DNA of 64,000 nucleotides, taken from assembly GCA_032207245.1 (NCBI GenBank), contig CM063510.1, forward strand, positions 49,278,095 through 49,342,094, given 5' to 3'. Below the pieces are notes generated by a model that was not told the DNA's origin, did not search any database, and was given only the letters and a program-made list of their open reading frames with translations. The translations under genes and the position numbers were made by a program. Positions 25,401 through 37,711 of the stretch are shown piece after piece (within the stretch, counting starts at the first letter, position 1; each line of letters begins with the position of its first letter). This DNA is from Pardosa pseudoannulata (taxonomy: Eukaryota; Arthropoda; Arachnida; Araneae; Lycosidae).

Positions 25401-27430
25401 ACATACTGAAAGTGTGTTGTACACATATATTTAAGTAACATAAACATTTGCTTAAACGCTGCTTTGATAAAAACGCTTATTGATTATTATTAACGCTTTT
25501 AAGAATCCCAACATTTCTTAAAAAATTAAAACCCATTAGTTTCCTCATCTGTTTTTTAAATTATCCACATTGGTCTCTTATAGACAAGTGTAGGAGAATT
25601 TTAAAAATGTGGGGAAAATTTAGCAGGTAACAATTGACAACTATGAACATATTATCAAAGAATACGTGGCATAACATGAAATACGCACTACAGGATGTAA
25701 CATAGTACAACCGAAGGTCTAAAAAGAAAAGAAAATAATAATGTATACTGTAAAAAAGCAGTTTAAAATTTTAGAAATGTGAATACACTTTTCTACACAT
25801 TAATGAAAAATTTGAAATTTGCACCAAAAAATATTTCAAAAGTTAGTAACGTATGACCTCTTTTTTTTCACATATGGCAGCTTGAAATGTTTTCTTTTTC
25901 TTTTTTTTTACCTTGAACTCCATACGTTAAAAATTTAAGATGATTTTTACTTAAAGTACAAATACTAATTTTTAAAACAGTTTTTATATAATGTATAGAA
26001 TAAACATTTTTTTTTTCATTTAATAAGTTTCTTATATATTTTTAAATGCACATATGTACTAGAAACGGTCAGATTTTATTGCAGTTGTTAAAAAGTTCGT
26101 TTCTAAAAAGTAATTTTCTGGATGCGTTAAAATTCTAGCATAGTCTTCTGTAGAAAGCTGTAATAAATTTAAAATTAATTTGAATGAAAAAATGAATATT
26201 TGAAAATGTTGTAGAAGTATTTTTTGATTTGTAAAAGGTTTTAAACATTTTTATTTTGAGAGAATTATTTAAAATTGACTTTATTTTTCTAAGAATGCTT
26301 TAAAACTGATTCTAAATTCTAAATTACAATGTTTATATTTAATTTTTTTTTAAATTTCGAAAGGGTAACATTTACTTAGGTAAAATATGATACCCTGCCG
26401 ATTCCTTAAAATCAATATCACATTTAGAATTAATCCTGAGTTAATGTTTGGATTCAGTTGTTGGATCTCCTCGTATTAAGAAACGTTGGTAGTCTAAAAG
26501 GATTTTTCTGCAATGAAATAGTTAAACTATTTCAAAAGTGGAAAGGCAAGTACATGAAATTACAAGCTGCGTAAAGACATACATTGCCGAGTGTTAGTCC
26601 CTTCCGACATTCAAATAGACTACTTCATGGAAATAACATTTTTAGCAAAGATTTTCAACCAACATTGGCAAAATGTAGTGAGAAGTATGGCTTAGTTTAG
26701 CGACAAAAATTAATTACCAAGGAAAATTACAGTACCATGTGGAAATAGAATTATCTAGAATGTACTAGACCTACTACAAAAGTTATTAATATAACCTTGG
26801 TTTAACTCTAGAGTTGATTGGCATCAAACAGAGATAAAGAGTGAAGTCGAGAGTTAAGATTTCAAATATTTCATTGTGTGAGGTAAAGCGATTGTAGAGC
26901 GAGACATAAAGCTATTCTTTCTAAAGGAAAATTTCTCATGGATTTATAACAGTAGTTTTTTTATTGTCCGTACAATCAATAAAAATATAGTGTATTTTTT
27001 CTTGTTACGGGATACAAGCAAATAATATTGTGTTTATTTGTTCATTGAAATCATGATATTTCAGAATTTTCAGATATGTAGTACGGAAATAAGAATAAAA
27101 AAACGGTTTAATGATTACGAGTGTGAATGCTTTAGATCAGAAAACTCTGCACTAAAGAAAAGGAAAACATATAAAATCAAGCATTCTATACATATATTTA
27201 AAGAAATATAAAATATATACTTCATAAAACACCTATAAAATGAATGTAATAGATATACCAAGTCATCGTTTTAACCCATAATTTGACAAGATGTTTTTTC
27301 AAATATTTTTTAATTTTAATTTCTGTTATTTTCCCATGTCTATATAGACATTAGGACCTCTGTAAAATAAACAAAAAAAAAATCATTTTCCATTTTTGAG
27401 ATAATTAATGTCCGCTGTGGCGAACACTGA
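22440..27430. other. Long AT-rich non-coding region
   Basis: Five kilobases of AT-rich DNA. Open frames are at most about 65 codons (for example 23388-23585 leftward and 25250-25438 rightward) and have no recognised content. A short TATATATA run lies near 24642. I could not identify any repeat family here. Confidence 0.5.
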
Positions 27431-27637
27431 CAATTATGTTATATAGTAGTTATAAATATACATGTCCGGTGTAGTGGCCAGACTTAGCCGCTACATGACT
27501 TAGCCGGGTTAAGCATGTAGTGTTGTAAAATATATGGACATATTTGATTTGGCCAGGGCTAAACTAGGTAACGTTTCAATTATTCATTGCATTAAGTTAT
27601 TAATGAAAGGAAACACAGCCTGAGACTTAATCTTTAA

Positions 27638-27979
27638 CACTAAAAGCACGGGATTGGACATTTTGACTCCAAAAACTATTTTGCGTCCAATTTTCTCAAA
27701 TAGTTGCTTACAAAATTGAAACAAATTTCTTGACTTTTCTTAATTCTTCACCCATAAAAATCTATGAAATTATAATATTGAAGAATCTGGGCATATGCAA
27801 AAAATGGTTCCTTACTAATTTCATATTATAATATCTTATTATTATTTATCAAAAAGTATGATAATGTTTTAAAATGAAAAAAAAAAATGTCGTTACATGT
27901 AAATATGGTGTCTTTTTAAATGACAGAACGGATTGAAATTAATGGGGGTTAATTTGACCCAACCCCCATGGGTCCAGTG
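27638..27979. mobile_element. Putative piggyBac-type MITE in a TTAA site
   Basis: A 342-bp segment bounded by TTAA (27634-27637; 27980-27983). Ends begin CACTAAAAGCACGGG on the left and CACTGGACCCATGGG on the complement of the right. Only CACT and a few further positions match, so the TIR is short. TTAACACT ends are common in piggyBac-like elements of arthropods. A GGGGGTT...AACCCCC inverted pair sits just inside the right end. Confidence 0.6.
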
Positions 27980-27983
27980 TTAA

Positions 27984-29100
27984 GAACAGGTAAAATGTAG
28001 GCTCTCATAATAGAAAAGAGAACGGCATTTAACAGCATTTGTCCAAGCCGAAATCAAGCAGTCAAGCTTTTTGTTCTATAACTAATTGCTCTTAACCATG
28101 AGTTTGAAAGAATTGAGTTATAGTAGATCAGTCATTTTGAATCACATTACTAATGTACAAAAAACATGTGGCTCAGAGGCTCGAAAACCATCATAAAATT
28201 CTCGTGAGACTATTGAAAAGAATATGGGAAAAAAATTCACAGATGCAGTGACTAGCCAGTGGGAAACAGTCAGTGATTTTGAAACTGGAAAATTAAATTT
28301 AGTGAGCTCTCTAAACGGAGCCTCGGTTTGCATTACCAATGTCCCCAATTATAAAACTGGGCAGTATATTTTAGTCACTATTCGGATTATTTTTAATAAA
28401 TTTCATACACACACACGTACACAACCACAATGACGGTATGTAATACCGGATATTCAATGCGTGTTTGCTGAAAGGTATGTTTAATATTCAGGTTCAGAAT
28501 AAATATAGGATAAATATTCATGATGCAAAGTCGTAAATATAGAATACGATGGAATAACAGATACGTTTCACAGCATAAAATATAATTTGTATTATTTAGA
28601 TTATTTTTCTCGACAGTTAAATGGGATCTCTATGCAAAAACAGTTTACATAAAAATCATTTATATTCTGAAATTCTCTAACATTTTCTGATAATCCATGT
28701 GAAATATAATAGTGTTTTTTCTTGTTCACTGGTTTCTTTTGTGTTATTATATGTAAACGTTACACGCTAGCAGATTCTTAGTAGGAAACAATGCTATTCC
28801 TAGACACAATATATTTTTCCTTGAACTGTTTGCAGTACTGATTCTTCGTTTTTAATCATGATAGGTTAGATTGATAAAGTAACTATGTACTTTGTTAGCT
28901 TACTAATAAAAGTATTTGTTGTTAACCAGTTACGGTCCAGGTGATAGTTTTAGAGGTTATAGGTATATCTTCATAATATTTGTATGTACATAATGTATTA
29001 GTGAGATTAGTTTTGTCTAAAGGTTTAACTATTTGAGGATATTTTGAACAGGTGTAGTAGTTTTTATATATCTATCAAAACATTTTTAAAAATAACGACA
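27984..29100. other. AT-rich stretch, no supported gene
   Basis: Two short opposed frames (28142-28433) overlap a slightly GC-richer patch but have no recognised domain. A short CA run lies at 28406-28424. Confidence 0.45.
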
Positions 29101-29106
29101 GGATTA

Positions 29107-29107
29107 T

Positions 29108-29159
<52 letters not shown>

Positions 29160-29162
29160 ATA

Positions 29163-29240
<78 letters not shown>

Positions 29241-29304
29241 TATATGTATATATATACATATATATATATTTATATATGTATATATGTATATATGTATATA
29301 TATA

Positions 29305-29384
<80 letters not shown>

Positions 29385-29412
29385 GCGTGTGTGTGTAAAT
29401 ATATATATGTAA
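29107..29412. repeat. (AT)n microsatellite, interrupted
   Basis: About 300 bp of AT dinucleotides with TATATGTATA and TATACATA interruptions, ending in a GT-rich run. All Tyr-Ile frames across it are artefacts. Confidence 0.96.
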
Positions 29413-29428
29413 ATATACATGTGTATAC

Positions 29429-29640
29429 TGTCACAAAGATTGAAATAATAACAACATTAGGTTAAAGCAACAACTGGATTTATTAGTTCTGAATCAACTC
29501 GCTTGAGAACAAACAGAATGGAGAACTCCAGGCAACTGGTTGAACACAGCTTTTGTATAAAGTCAGAACTTTCTAGAAGTATCTACCTCGACAATCAAGA
29601 AAGTTCTAAAATCCTCTAGATTTCATACAAATAATAAATA
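29429..29640 (-). mobile_element. Possible LTR fragment beside (AT)n
   Basis: Starts TGTCACAAAG directly after the microsatellite. On the minus strand it shows a TATACAAAA motif (about 29555) upstream of CTAATAAATCC (about 29480) and a terminal GTGACA, an order like promoter, polyadenylation signal and LTR end. The other terminus is uncertain; a CATACAAATAATAAATAACA end near 29643 is possible. No internal retroelement sequence is attached. Confidence 0.35.
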
Positions 29641-29689
29641 ACATTATGTTAAATTAAAGTTAGAGTCTTTGGATAAAAATGTGCTAATG

Positions 29690-29752
29690 GGAAATCTAAC
29701 CAGGCACGAACGGTTCTGCACTCCGATGATCTACCAACCCAGCTACGGTGAT
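29690..29752 (-). mobile_element. tRNA-like SINE head, family D
   Basis: On the minus strand an A box TAGCTGGGTTGG (29734-29745) is followed by TAGATCATCGGAGTGCAGAACCG and a B-box-like CCGTTCGTGCC (29703-29713). The spacing of about 30 bases fits a tRNA-derived promoter. It differs from SINE families A, B and C. Only the head is recognisable. Confidence 0.5.
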
Positions 29753-29787
29753 TGTTAGGCATTGTTGGTTAGGTGGATTTATATATA

Positions 29788-30147
29788 TGTAATAATTATT
29801 TCCTCTAGTCAGAATAATTATGTAGCCCCTATTGTTTTTATTTTCCCGGGCTACTAGGCAATAAGAAGCCTAAGCAGCTAGTAGTAATAACGTACGATGC
29901 AGTCTGGCCACATTGAAAAGAACGGCACAAGTATAATTAAAACTTTATTTCAGAGCTGCTAAAACGAACAACTTTGCTAGTTAACGACAGACAAGAGAAA
30001 TACACAAAAATCACACTGCTCGAACAGCGGTTCACCCAAAAGAAAAATATTTTAAGGAATTTTAAGGAAAAAGATTTTAAGGAATTAGAATGAGAGAGAG
30101 GAGGTTTTTAAAGAAATATTAAAGTTAAATAATTTTGATATATTACT
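29788..30147 (-). mobile_element. Solo LTR, internally deleted copy
   Basis: Starts TGTAATAATTATTTCCTC right after TATATATA and ends near GATATATTAC before TTATATATA. It aligns with 47207-47745 at both ends but lacks about 180 bp of the middle. On the minus strand an AATAAA (29944-29949) precedes about 155 bp to the terminus, as expected for the R-U5 part of an LTR. No internal coding region is attached. Confidence 0.65.
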
Positions 30148-30149
30148 TA

Positions 30150-30870
30150 TATATAGAATTTATTGCTTATTTTATCTTATTGTATAACACATTGCATTCT
30201 TATTTGTTCAAAATGTCAAAAAAACTAATGACAATTTAAGATATTTTTAACAAAAGACATCAGATCAAAAGTGGTATCAAACATTGTTACTTAAAAAAAT
30301 TATACTATGGTATAAAAGTTACAAACTATGAGGAAATACATTATTTATCAGCAAAAGATGCGTTTTACACGTTTAAATCAATAAAATTCTTTAAATATTA
30401 TGTTATATTTGACTTGTTTCACAACAAGGGCTATCGAGCGTAATCTGAAACCTTATAAAATGTTTGAGCCGTCTCCTTAATGAAATTTCTAATGTAAAAT
30501 GAGTCTTCTAAAAAATAAAAAAATAAATTACCTAATTTCTCAAGCGACTATCCAGGAATACACAAGCAAATTACGTTATGTGAAAATTTATTTGCTATGC
30601 AACCAAGTTCATATCAGAATTCGAAATTCTGGAGAAAACTTTTTTTCCACGGACATTAACTCTTCCGTTGTATTCGAAAAACTGACCAGCTTATCTTAAT
30701 GTATACCGCCTCGAAAATTATTTACTCTTATATACCCCTCTTTAATTTCCAGGTTCCATCGTTTTTCTCTAATCTTCTAACCTTTATCTTCTACTCTTAA
30801 TTCCTTCTTTTTTATAATTCTGTCTTCTTACATCTATTTTTCTCTGCTTCTTCATATGCTTCGTTATCGG
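30150..30870. other. AT-rich stretch
   Basis: No recognised feature. A pyrimidine-rich run on the plus strand occupies about 30735-30860. Confidence 0.45.
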
Positions 30871-31130
30871 GTAGGTTCCCCTACGGAAGTGAGGGCCATA
30901 AATTTCCCCCACACCCCTCGACCGTACCCCAACATCTTCCTTTTTATGTTTTGCGAACGGCTATTACCGGCTCTCCTGGAATTTTTTATTGCTTCCTCTA
31001 TTTTCTTCTGTTATCGAAGATTAGGATGACCCAAGCATTTGTGAACTGTCCAGAGAGGCAATAATGTTGAATTTTTCTTGGGTTGATCTATTAAGTCTTT
31101 ATCAACCTGGGACGCGCTGTAAAAGCAATG
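30871..31130. other. GC-richer block of unknown nature
   Basis: Stands out in composition, with a C-rich tract (30903-30945, CCCCCACACCCCTCGACCG). No convincing frame on either strand. It may be a fragment of a retroelement. Confidence 0.25.
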
Positions 31131-31267
31131 GATTCAGTTTAAAATTCTATTTTCCAATAAAGATTTCGCATTTTTTTCTTCTGACAGCGAAAATTTTTAA
31201 ATTTAATGAGTGATAAGATGTTTAATCGGTTGTAAATTTTTCACATTCTTTATCAGGAAAAGGTTTA

Positions 31268-31445
31268 CTTTGGAGAGCTAAGGTTTATTTATTTATTTTA
31301 TTTTATTTGCACTATAAGGGCTAATGAGACCGAGACCTACTGCTTAAAGCCGATTCCGAACAGTTACGAACATCCATGTCTGAGTGGCATTTAGACCTAC
31401 GAACTTTAATTCTGAAGATCAGCACCCTAAGTATCGGGAAGAGAA
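31268..31445 (-). mobile_element. SINE family A copy, interrupted tail
   Basis: Minus-strand family A: TTTGGAGAGCTAAGGT (tail), GGGCTAATGAGACC, TTAAAGCCGATTCCGAACAG (body) and GATCAGCACCCTAAG (head). An ATTT/ATTTT run (31288-31311) occupies the place of the TCTACTTTTT motif in the tail. The B box is mutated. Diverged copy with approximate ends. Confidence 0.75.
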
Positions 31446-31769
31446 ATCGAAAGCTGATTAAATATATTTCTCATCGCGTACAGATTGCCGTGTGATAAGA
31501 CCTTTAGTTTGTTTTAATCTTGTACTAACCAGTTAAACTTTATTGCCGAGAATATGATTATTCATTTTATGTATTAAGTGCTTTTTGAGGGCATAACCAG
31601 CGGTTAATTATACGATAGTTATATAATATCGAATTTTCGGCATTTGAAACTTGTAAATAGAATTATTTAAATTTACTGGTGTAAGAGCCTATTTATTTAT
31701 TTATTTTTGTGTGCGTTTTTGGTTTTTACATTTCTCCTTATCCTAATTTATATTTAAAAAACTAAACTA

Positions 31770-32042
31770 AGCTCCATGACGCAACATCCCCCAGGGGGCC
31801 AGGGCCTACGATGCTAATCTCTGTAAAAGAGTTCAAGGGCCCTGGAGTTCAAAGCATATATTCCGGTTAAGTGGTCAACCGAACGCTGAACCTCCAGTGT
31901 TTAGTCCAAGCATGCTTGGTCCTTAATTTGTTTACCCGCTGAAAGGATGAAAGGATGAGTCAACCTTGCCCAGCTCGGGGATCGAACCACGGACCTGTAT
32001 TGTGGAAGAGTGAAGCTCTACCCCAACGTCTGGGTTAACTAA
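31770..32042 (-). mobile_element. tRNA-derived SINE, family C
   Basis: Minus strand: a tRNA-like head starts near 32040 (GACGTTGGGGTAGAGCTTCA), with a perfect B box GGTTCGATCCC at 31978-31988. A body with CATCCTTTCATCCTTTCAGCGGG and a GGCCCTGGCCCCC region follows. The head-plus-body layout of about 270 bp fits a SINE unrelated to families A and B. No target duplication was found by eye. Confidence 0.65.
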
Positions 32043-32044
32043 TA

Positions 32045-34190
32045 TTTACTTTATGTAAATTTTCTTTCACTTTGGGCGAGAATGGCCAAAACGGAATTGT
32101 ATAATACAACAGGTGTTTCTCATTCTTTTGCGGTTGCTGTACAGCGTACCCCTAGTGTGGATGTCATGCTAGTGATGTAACTTTAAACGCTCACGGGGAG
32201 TGTTTGTAATTTATATTATCATTTAAATTTAATATTTTTAAAAAGAAACTGGTCATTTTTAAGTAAATTATTGCCTTCTTTATCACTACACCAATAATAC
32301 ATTCCACTCTGCTACTAATGTTACACAGGAGAGAAATTATACTTGTTATATTAAGGGAACAGTACACTTTACAAAGTGTGTTTGAAATTGAACCTTAAAA
32401 TATGTGTAAAAAACTTATCACACGGCTACATGTGCGTGTTCAAAAAGCAGCAGATTTTCTTTAGGTTTCCTTTTCAAGTTAAAGAATACGCGAAATTCTT
32501 CGGATAGCAAAACTTTTTCGACTGATTAAAAGCCGTAACAAAGTCTACCTGGGCTAAAATAAATCGGTCGAACAGTTTTCGCCGTAACACAACAAATCTG
32601 CAACTTCTTCAGCAGTAAATAAACACAAAAACTATCACGTGCATGTTATAGTGTGGTATGAGTTTAATTCCGTTTAATATTCTACATAGATATTTAAAAG
32701 TTTGTAATTCGAGGATTTTAATATCACAGGTATATGCTAATGACCTCATTTCACTATTTTTAAACATCGATTTGACTTTAAATTGTAATCGTTTTCATAG
32801 TTCTAGAATCTCACAGTCAAACCCTTACATGATTAGATTGAATGTCTTTCTTGTTGATAAAAGCTGATGCGTATGGTTTATAAATTGTGATTCTGAATTG
32901 AAACAAACGTAACCTTTTTCTTTATGTTAGGAATTGATTATCTTGCGATCAATTTTTCTAAGGATGCAATGTAGGGGGAATACAAAGACAACTTCTGCCC
33001 ATTTTCAGTCACCAACGTCCATAGTCAGAGATTAAAACACTGTAGTATAATTTTTAACTAAATATTATGTATTTGAGAACTTGTATTTGTCGACTTGCAC
33101 CACTTTAAAGGAAATTATATTTGTAACTTTAATAACCATGTAAATTTTTATCGACAAAAATAGTTTTTTTTTATTGTTTTTAGATAAATAGCTCAGTGTA
33201 GATTGAACTCATTGTAACAATTAATTAACTTTTAATCAAAAGTGTACATACACCACTTTTATATGAGAAAGCTGAAATATTTAAAGATTTCGTTAAACTT
33301 ACTTTGAGATTTTTAAACTTTGAATAACTCTTTAAACTTTCACTTAAAATTAAAAGAATGTTTTTTTTTAATTTTTCAATGTTTCTTGTGCATTTATTTT
33401 AATATATTTCTATATTTGCTTTATTATTACTTAAAACATCTTTCCAACATTTTAGATTAATACTTTGTCAATTGATTGACAATTAATTTATGTGGAACTT
33501 TATGCTAAATTTAAATGTACAAACTTATACCTGCGCATGTAAATTTATAAAAAAAATTCAGATTTTTCTACTTTAAATTGAATTTGAAATCCAGATTTTT
33601 TCCTACTTTTGAGGAAATTCTGCTATTGTAAAAGAAATAAATTTTTGATAATATGTGAAACTAAAATCTTAAAGAGTTAAGTAGGATAAATATTAAATGT
33701 TATCTTATAAATGATAAATTGAACTTTTAATGATTCAATAAAAAGGAAAATTTAAGTAAAAAATAACTTTATATCCAGAATTACATAAACCTAACAGCAA
33801 ACTCTGAAAGCTAACAATTCATAAAACATATTCGCCTTCCCGAGATTAACGTACATGCCTTAAAAAATCCAGAAGGATATAATTCTTTAATCCATAAAAT
33901 ATGTGAACTTTGAAACCATGAAAAATTCTTCCAGAGAAATAAGTAATGGAAAGCTTTAAACATCAGATCTATTTTATATAAGAAGCAGCGAGGCATTTGT
34001 ACTGAAAATATATCAAATGTTTACTTATTTATGTATTATATTTTATTTTAATCTTTTCGATGCCAAGAAGTTTTTGAAATATTTTGATATCCTTGTCACA
34101 CTTACCAAAGTTTAATAGAATTTGTTTGAAATCTCAAGCCTTTTAAATCTTTAAAACCGTCTGTAAAATTAAATAATTTTGTTAACATAA
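32045..34190. other. AT-rich non-coding stretch
   Basis: No supported gene. Frames at 32658-32867 (plus) and 33811-33996 (minus) are short and without recognised content. Confidence 0.5.
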
Positions 34191-34194
34191 AGTA

Positions 34195-34894
34195 AGAGGC
34201 GCATTCAGAAAGTAAGTTTCCCTATTTAAAAGAAAAAAAAATCACACTTTCACTGACATATTTATTGGTTACAAGTGGAGCAACGTTTCAGCTATTTTTC
34301 AACATAGCCACCACTAGAATTGAGACACTTGTCGCATTGTGAGATACACTTTTGTATACCTCTGTCGTAGAACTCTGCCGCCTGTGAATGGAACCAGCAT
34401 TCCTGTCCCAGAACACCGTGCACATCCCTTTACGTACCGACAGCGTCTGTTTCAATTTGATCCTGACCAAAGATTCACTATGATGCCAATGCGTTGACTA
34501 CTGCTTGGTTTCCGGAGTAAAGTGTGAAATCCAACGATCCTGTCGAGGAACTCGTCACTGTAGTCGTGATACCATAGCAGAAATTTCAGTGCTGCACTCC
34601 TAAGCGTTGAATTTTGAGTTCGGGTGTCAGTTTCGGCTCATAGACCTGACAGAGTTGACGACAATTTAAATTGGCACAATATTTTGTGCATTCAAGATCA
34701 CCGACCGAATCGACGGTTTGAGAAGAAATTAGAGTTTCCATTTCGGACCACTGCTACTGTCTCAAATCGGGACTTTCACAGCTGGCATATGATTAATACG
34801 TCATAGATCTGTTACGCACGCGCAATTGACATGGCTAATTACGTTTACTTTAAATTGGAAAACATCGGGAAACTTACTTTCTGGATGCACCTCG
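34195..34894 (-). mobile_element. Internally deleted mariner transposon
   Basis: A 700-bp element with TA at both ends (34193-34194; 34895-34896). Inverted termini of about 28 bp share GAGG(C/T)GCAT(T/C)CAGAAAG and then TAAGTTTCCC. The minus strand carries pieces of a mariner transposase. One is a LKFLLWYHDYSDEFLDRIV stretch (about 34530-34590). Next comes SLVRIKLKQTLSVRKGMCTVFWDR (34395-34475). A C-terminus follows, with EFYDRGIQK and CDKCLN..GGYVEK, ending at a stop at 34292-34294. The IVTGDETWV motif with the first catalytic aspartate is missing (RIV runs straight into GFHT). The block between VFWDR and EFYDRG, which should hold the other two acidic residues, is also deleted. Frames shift between pieces. 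The family's full length is about 1.3 kb. Confidence 0.88.
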
Positions 34895-34896
34895 TA

Positions 34897-36510
34897 CTTT
34901 AAAATTATAAGGATATCATATAAAATGCAAACATTTATTAAATAGAGTAGGCTTTTTACTTATATATGCTGTTATGTATATAATACCTTTTAAAATTTAA
35001 ACCTAAACGCAGCTCAGTTATTTTACTTAAATTTAATTTCATTCTAGAAGGATAAAATAAATTCTCAATCCAAGAACATACTTCTCCCATTTTTCCTAGG
35101 AAAAAAAGTTTTATTTTGCTTATATTACTCTTTTGTAAATATGGCATGCCATGGGAATCACATGATTCAATCGAACCTTCAGTCTTGATCAAACATTGTT
35201 AATTATTTGATCTCGTTAATAAAACACAGGAGGGCTGAATTTCAAATTTTTCTTTCGAATGTGCATCTGTCTCGTTGGAGGTAAAGCTTTTATTTTTTTA
35301 TTCCCAACTGTCGTGTGAGATGGATGTGTACTAAATACCCTCCAAGTTTCGAAGTTAGCGCAAAAAAATTAAATGATGAACTCACTTTTAATCTTCTTTG
35401 TTTTTAGACATTATAGGAAAATAACGTCTAAGTACTGGATGATCCCAAATTCAAGTAGACTGAAGTTTAAGATAGCCCAAATTCCAGTTTGTGGATAGGA
35501 AAGCCTACCTGTTAATCAGCAACAATACATCCGCAGTTTGGGGCTCAACAATACAGGGTTTTTACAAATATTACAAAAATATGTTTACAGATGGTATTTA
35601 GCAATTTGCAAAATTCCCAATTTAACAGAAAGGAAAATTCAAAACAAAATTACACAAATACAATTTTTCCTTATTTTAAAACAATATATTTAAAATTTGT
35701 ACATAGTTGCATAGTTTCATATATTTTCCAATTCATTTTAAGTATTCTTTAAAAACAAATCTCCAAAATCTGACATCAGTTTTAGCTAAATGTTTTCTGT
35801 CGTTTATTGAATTTTGTTTTGAAAACTTTTCTTTTTTCTTTTGAGATTTGTTAGGAAATTTTAAGCAATGTTTTATTTAAGATTTTATTATTATAAGATA
35901 TATATATATATATATATATATATAGATTATATTAAGATTTTATTAAGAGAACATATAAAATCAGAGATGAAATATTTATTCACAACATGTAGCGGAAGAA
36001 AAAGTAATGAAGGAAATTTTTATAGATCTTATTCACCATAGGGCTATTAAAGTGTCAAGATATGACCAGTTTGGAATTTAAAAATACATTCTTAACTTGC
36101 ACTGGTTTTTTACTTGATAATTTGCCTTTGTAATGTTGGCTGTAAAATTATAAAATGTAAATAATGATATACATAGAGCATGCAATGTCTTAATTCTTTT
36201 TGCATACTGATATCTCTTAGTCAATAACCTTCAAGCATAACTATCCCATTCGAATTTAATAAACATTTTCATACAATAAAACCCTTTAAGGAAAAATACG
36301 TCATGTTGTATAAATAAGATATTTAAAATAATGATATAATTTTTTGGAGAAAAAGGCAGGACTGGGTTTGATTTCAAGGAAGGAAATTTTGTCTTTTCTA
36401 AATTTAGAATTAATATTTAATATAAAAGGGAGCATTCCTATTAGCAACTAGAATTTCTGTTAATATTACCCACATATTTAAAAAGAAGGGAGGAAGAGGA
36501 AAAGGAGAGA
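34897..36510. other. AT-rich non-coding stretch
   Basis: No supported gene. A pure AT tract of about 27 bp sits at 35899-35925. A GC-richer unassigned patch occupies 35220-35560. A GAGAGACAGACAGA run precedes the next SINE. Confidence 0.5.
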
Positions 36511-36524
36511 GACAGACAGAAAAA

Positions 36525-36703
36525 ATTTTGGCTTGGTTTGGAGGGCTACGGTCTACTTTTAGCAACACGAGGGCTAATGAGACAGGGGCCTACAGCTTAA
36601 AGCCGATTCCGAACGGCTATGCACATCCATGCCACTGTGGATTTTGAAACCACGAACTCCGGTACCGAAGGCCAGCACCCTAACCAATTGGACATCCTTC
36701 GGC
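36525..36703 (-). mobile_element. tRNA-derived SINE, family A, copy at 36.5 kb
   Basis: A full-length minus-strand copy of about 179 bp. Both ends carry CAGACAGAAAAA (36513-36524 and 36704-36715), a 12-bp target duplication. The body contains TTAAAGCCGATTCCGAACGG and the head CCGAAGGCCAGCACCCTAACC. The B box is altered (TTTTGAAACC). Confidence 0.88.
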
Positions 36704-36908
36704 CAGACAGAAAAATGAAGAGGGATAAAAGAGAATGAGTAAGAAGAGATAATTTTTAAAACTTTTAATAATCCAGACTGAAAACTAGTCACAGAGCGTT
36801 TAAATAAAAATATTCTTTGCATTAAGTGTTCTTAGGTATCCAAAAGACTACTGATTAATTCACATGATTACAATATTGAAAGTAAAAATAAGGATACAAT
36901 AAGAATGA

Positions 36909-37260
36909 GCCACTGCAGCTCAGTCGGCAAAGGCACCGGTCTCATAACTGGAAGGTTGTGGATTCAGGGCGCTAGCCGATCTACGATCTGCTGTTTTCTT
37001 TAAATATGACTAGGGCACGTAAAATATGCTGCACGCAAGGTCCTCCAAATTCTCAAACAATCTTTAAGAGTAGCAGTTGAAGTACATGGGTTTCTTCTTG
37101 GGCCTTTTTCTAAATTATGAAGATTAACTTAAGTCATACTTTCACACTAGCGATGCTTATTAAAATTAAAGATGCACCTCTTTGCTTTAATACCAGTAGC
37201 GTATTACTCAAATCATGATTGGTTTGTCCAAGTGGAATCAGAAATAACAACAGAAAACGT
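36909..37260 (+). mobile_element. tRNA-derived SINE, family B, uninterrupted copy
   Basis: Head GCCACTGCAGCTCAGTCGGC with A box at about 36914-36928 and B-box-like GTGGATTCAGG. The body contains AAGGTCCTCCAAATTCTCAAAC and the end is GGTTTGTCCAAGTGGAATCAG plus a CAACAGAAAA tail. At about 352 bp it fixes the length of the family and the site of the inserts in the copy at 14.6 kb. Confidence 0.82.
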
Positions 37261-37349
37261 GTTTTTCATATACTCAGATTTATTTAATTTTTTTTCGTAT
37301 TAGAAAGATACTGCAGTAAAAAATTTGATTATAAGTTATTGTATATCTT

Positions 37350-37709
37350 TGTTCCAATTATGTTAAAGCAACGATCTCGTAACAGGAGGGTTGCGAGTTT
37401 GTGGCTCGAGCCAACTTAAGATCCGCCGTGTACGTTAACGGTGATTGGAGGCACCTACAATATGTTTATAGTCACAATGTCCTCCAAGTTCTCAAACTAT
37501 ACCTTTGGGAGTGGCAAGGCATGCCTAGATTTCTTCTAGTTGGTATCTGCTTCTAAAATACGAGGACCCTTTTGAGCTAAGAATTTCTTTCCCCCTAAGG
37601 TGTGCTCGTCTAAGGAAAATCACACCCCTTGCACTTAATTCATGTGGCCTCTAGACTACGTGCTTGGTTTGTCCACGTGGCACTGAAAACAACAACAGCA
37701 GCAACAAAA
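37350..37709 (+). mobile_element. tRNA-derived SINE, family B, second copy in tandem
   Basis: Follows the previous copy by about 90 bp in the same orientation. The A-box part of the head is eroded. The anticodon-like loop and B box (GAGTTTGTGGCTCGAGCC), the GATCCGCCGTGTACGTTAACGG junction, TGTCCTCCAAGTTCTCAAAC and the GCACTGAAAACAACAACAGC tail are all present. Its single TTAA (about 37435-37438) is the unfilled target of the MITE found in the 14.6 kb copy. Confidence 0.82.
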
Positions 37710-37711
37710 TT

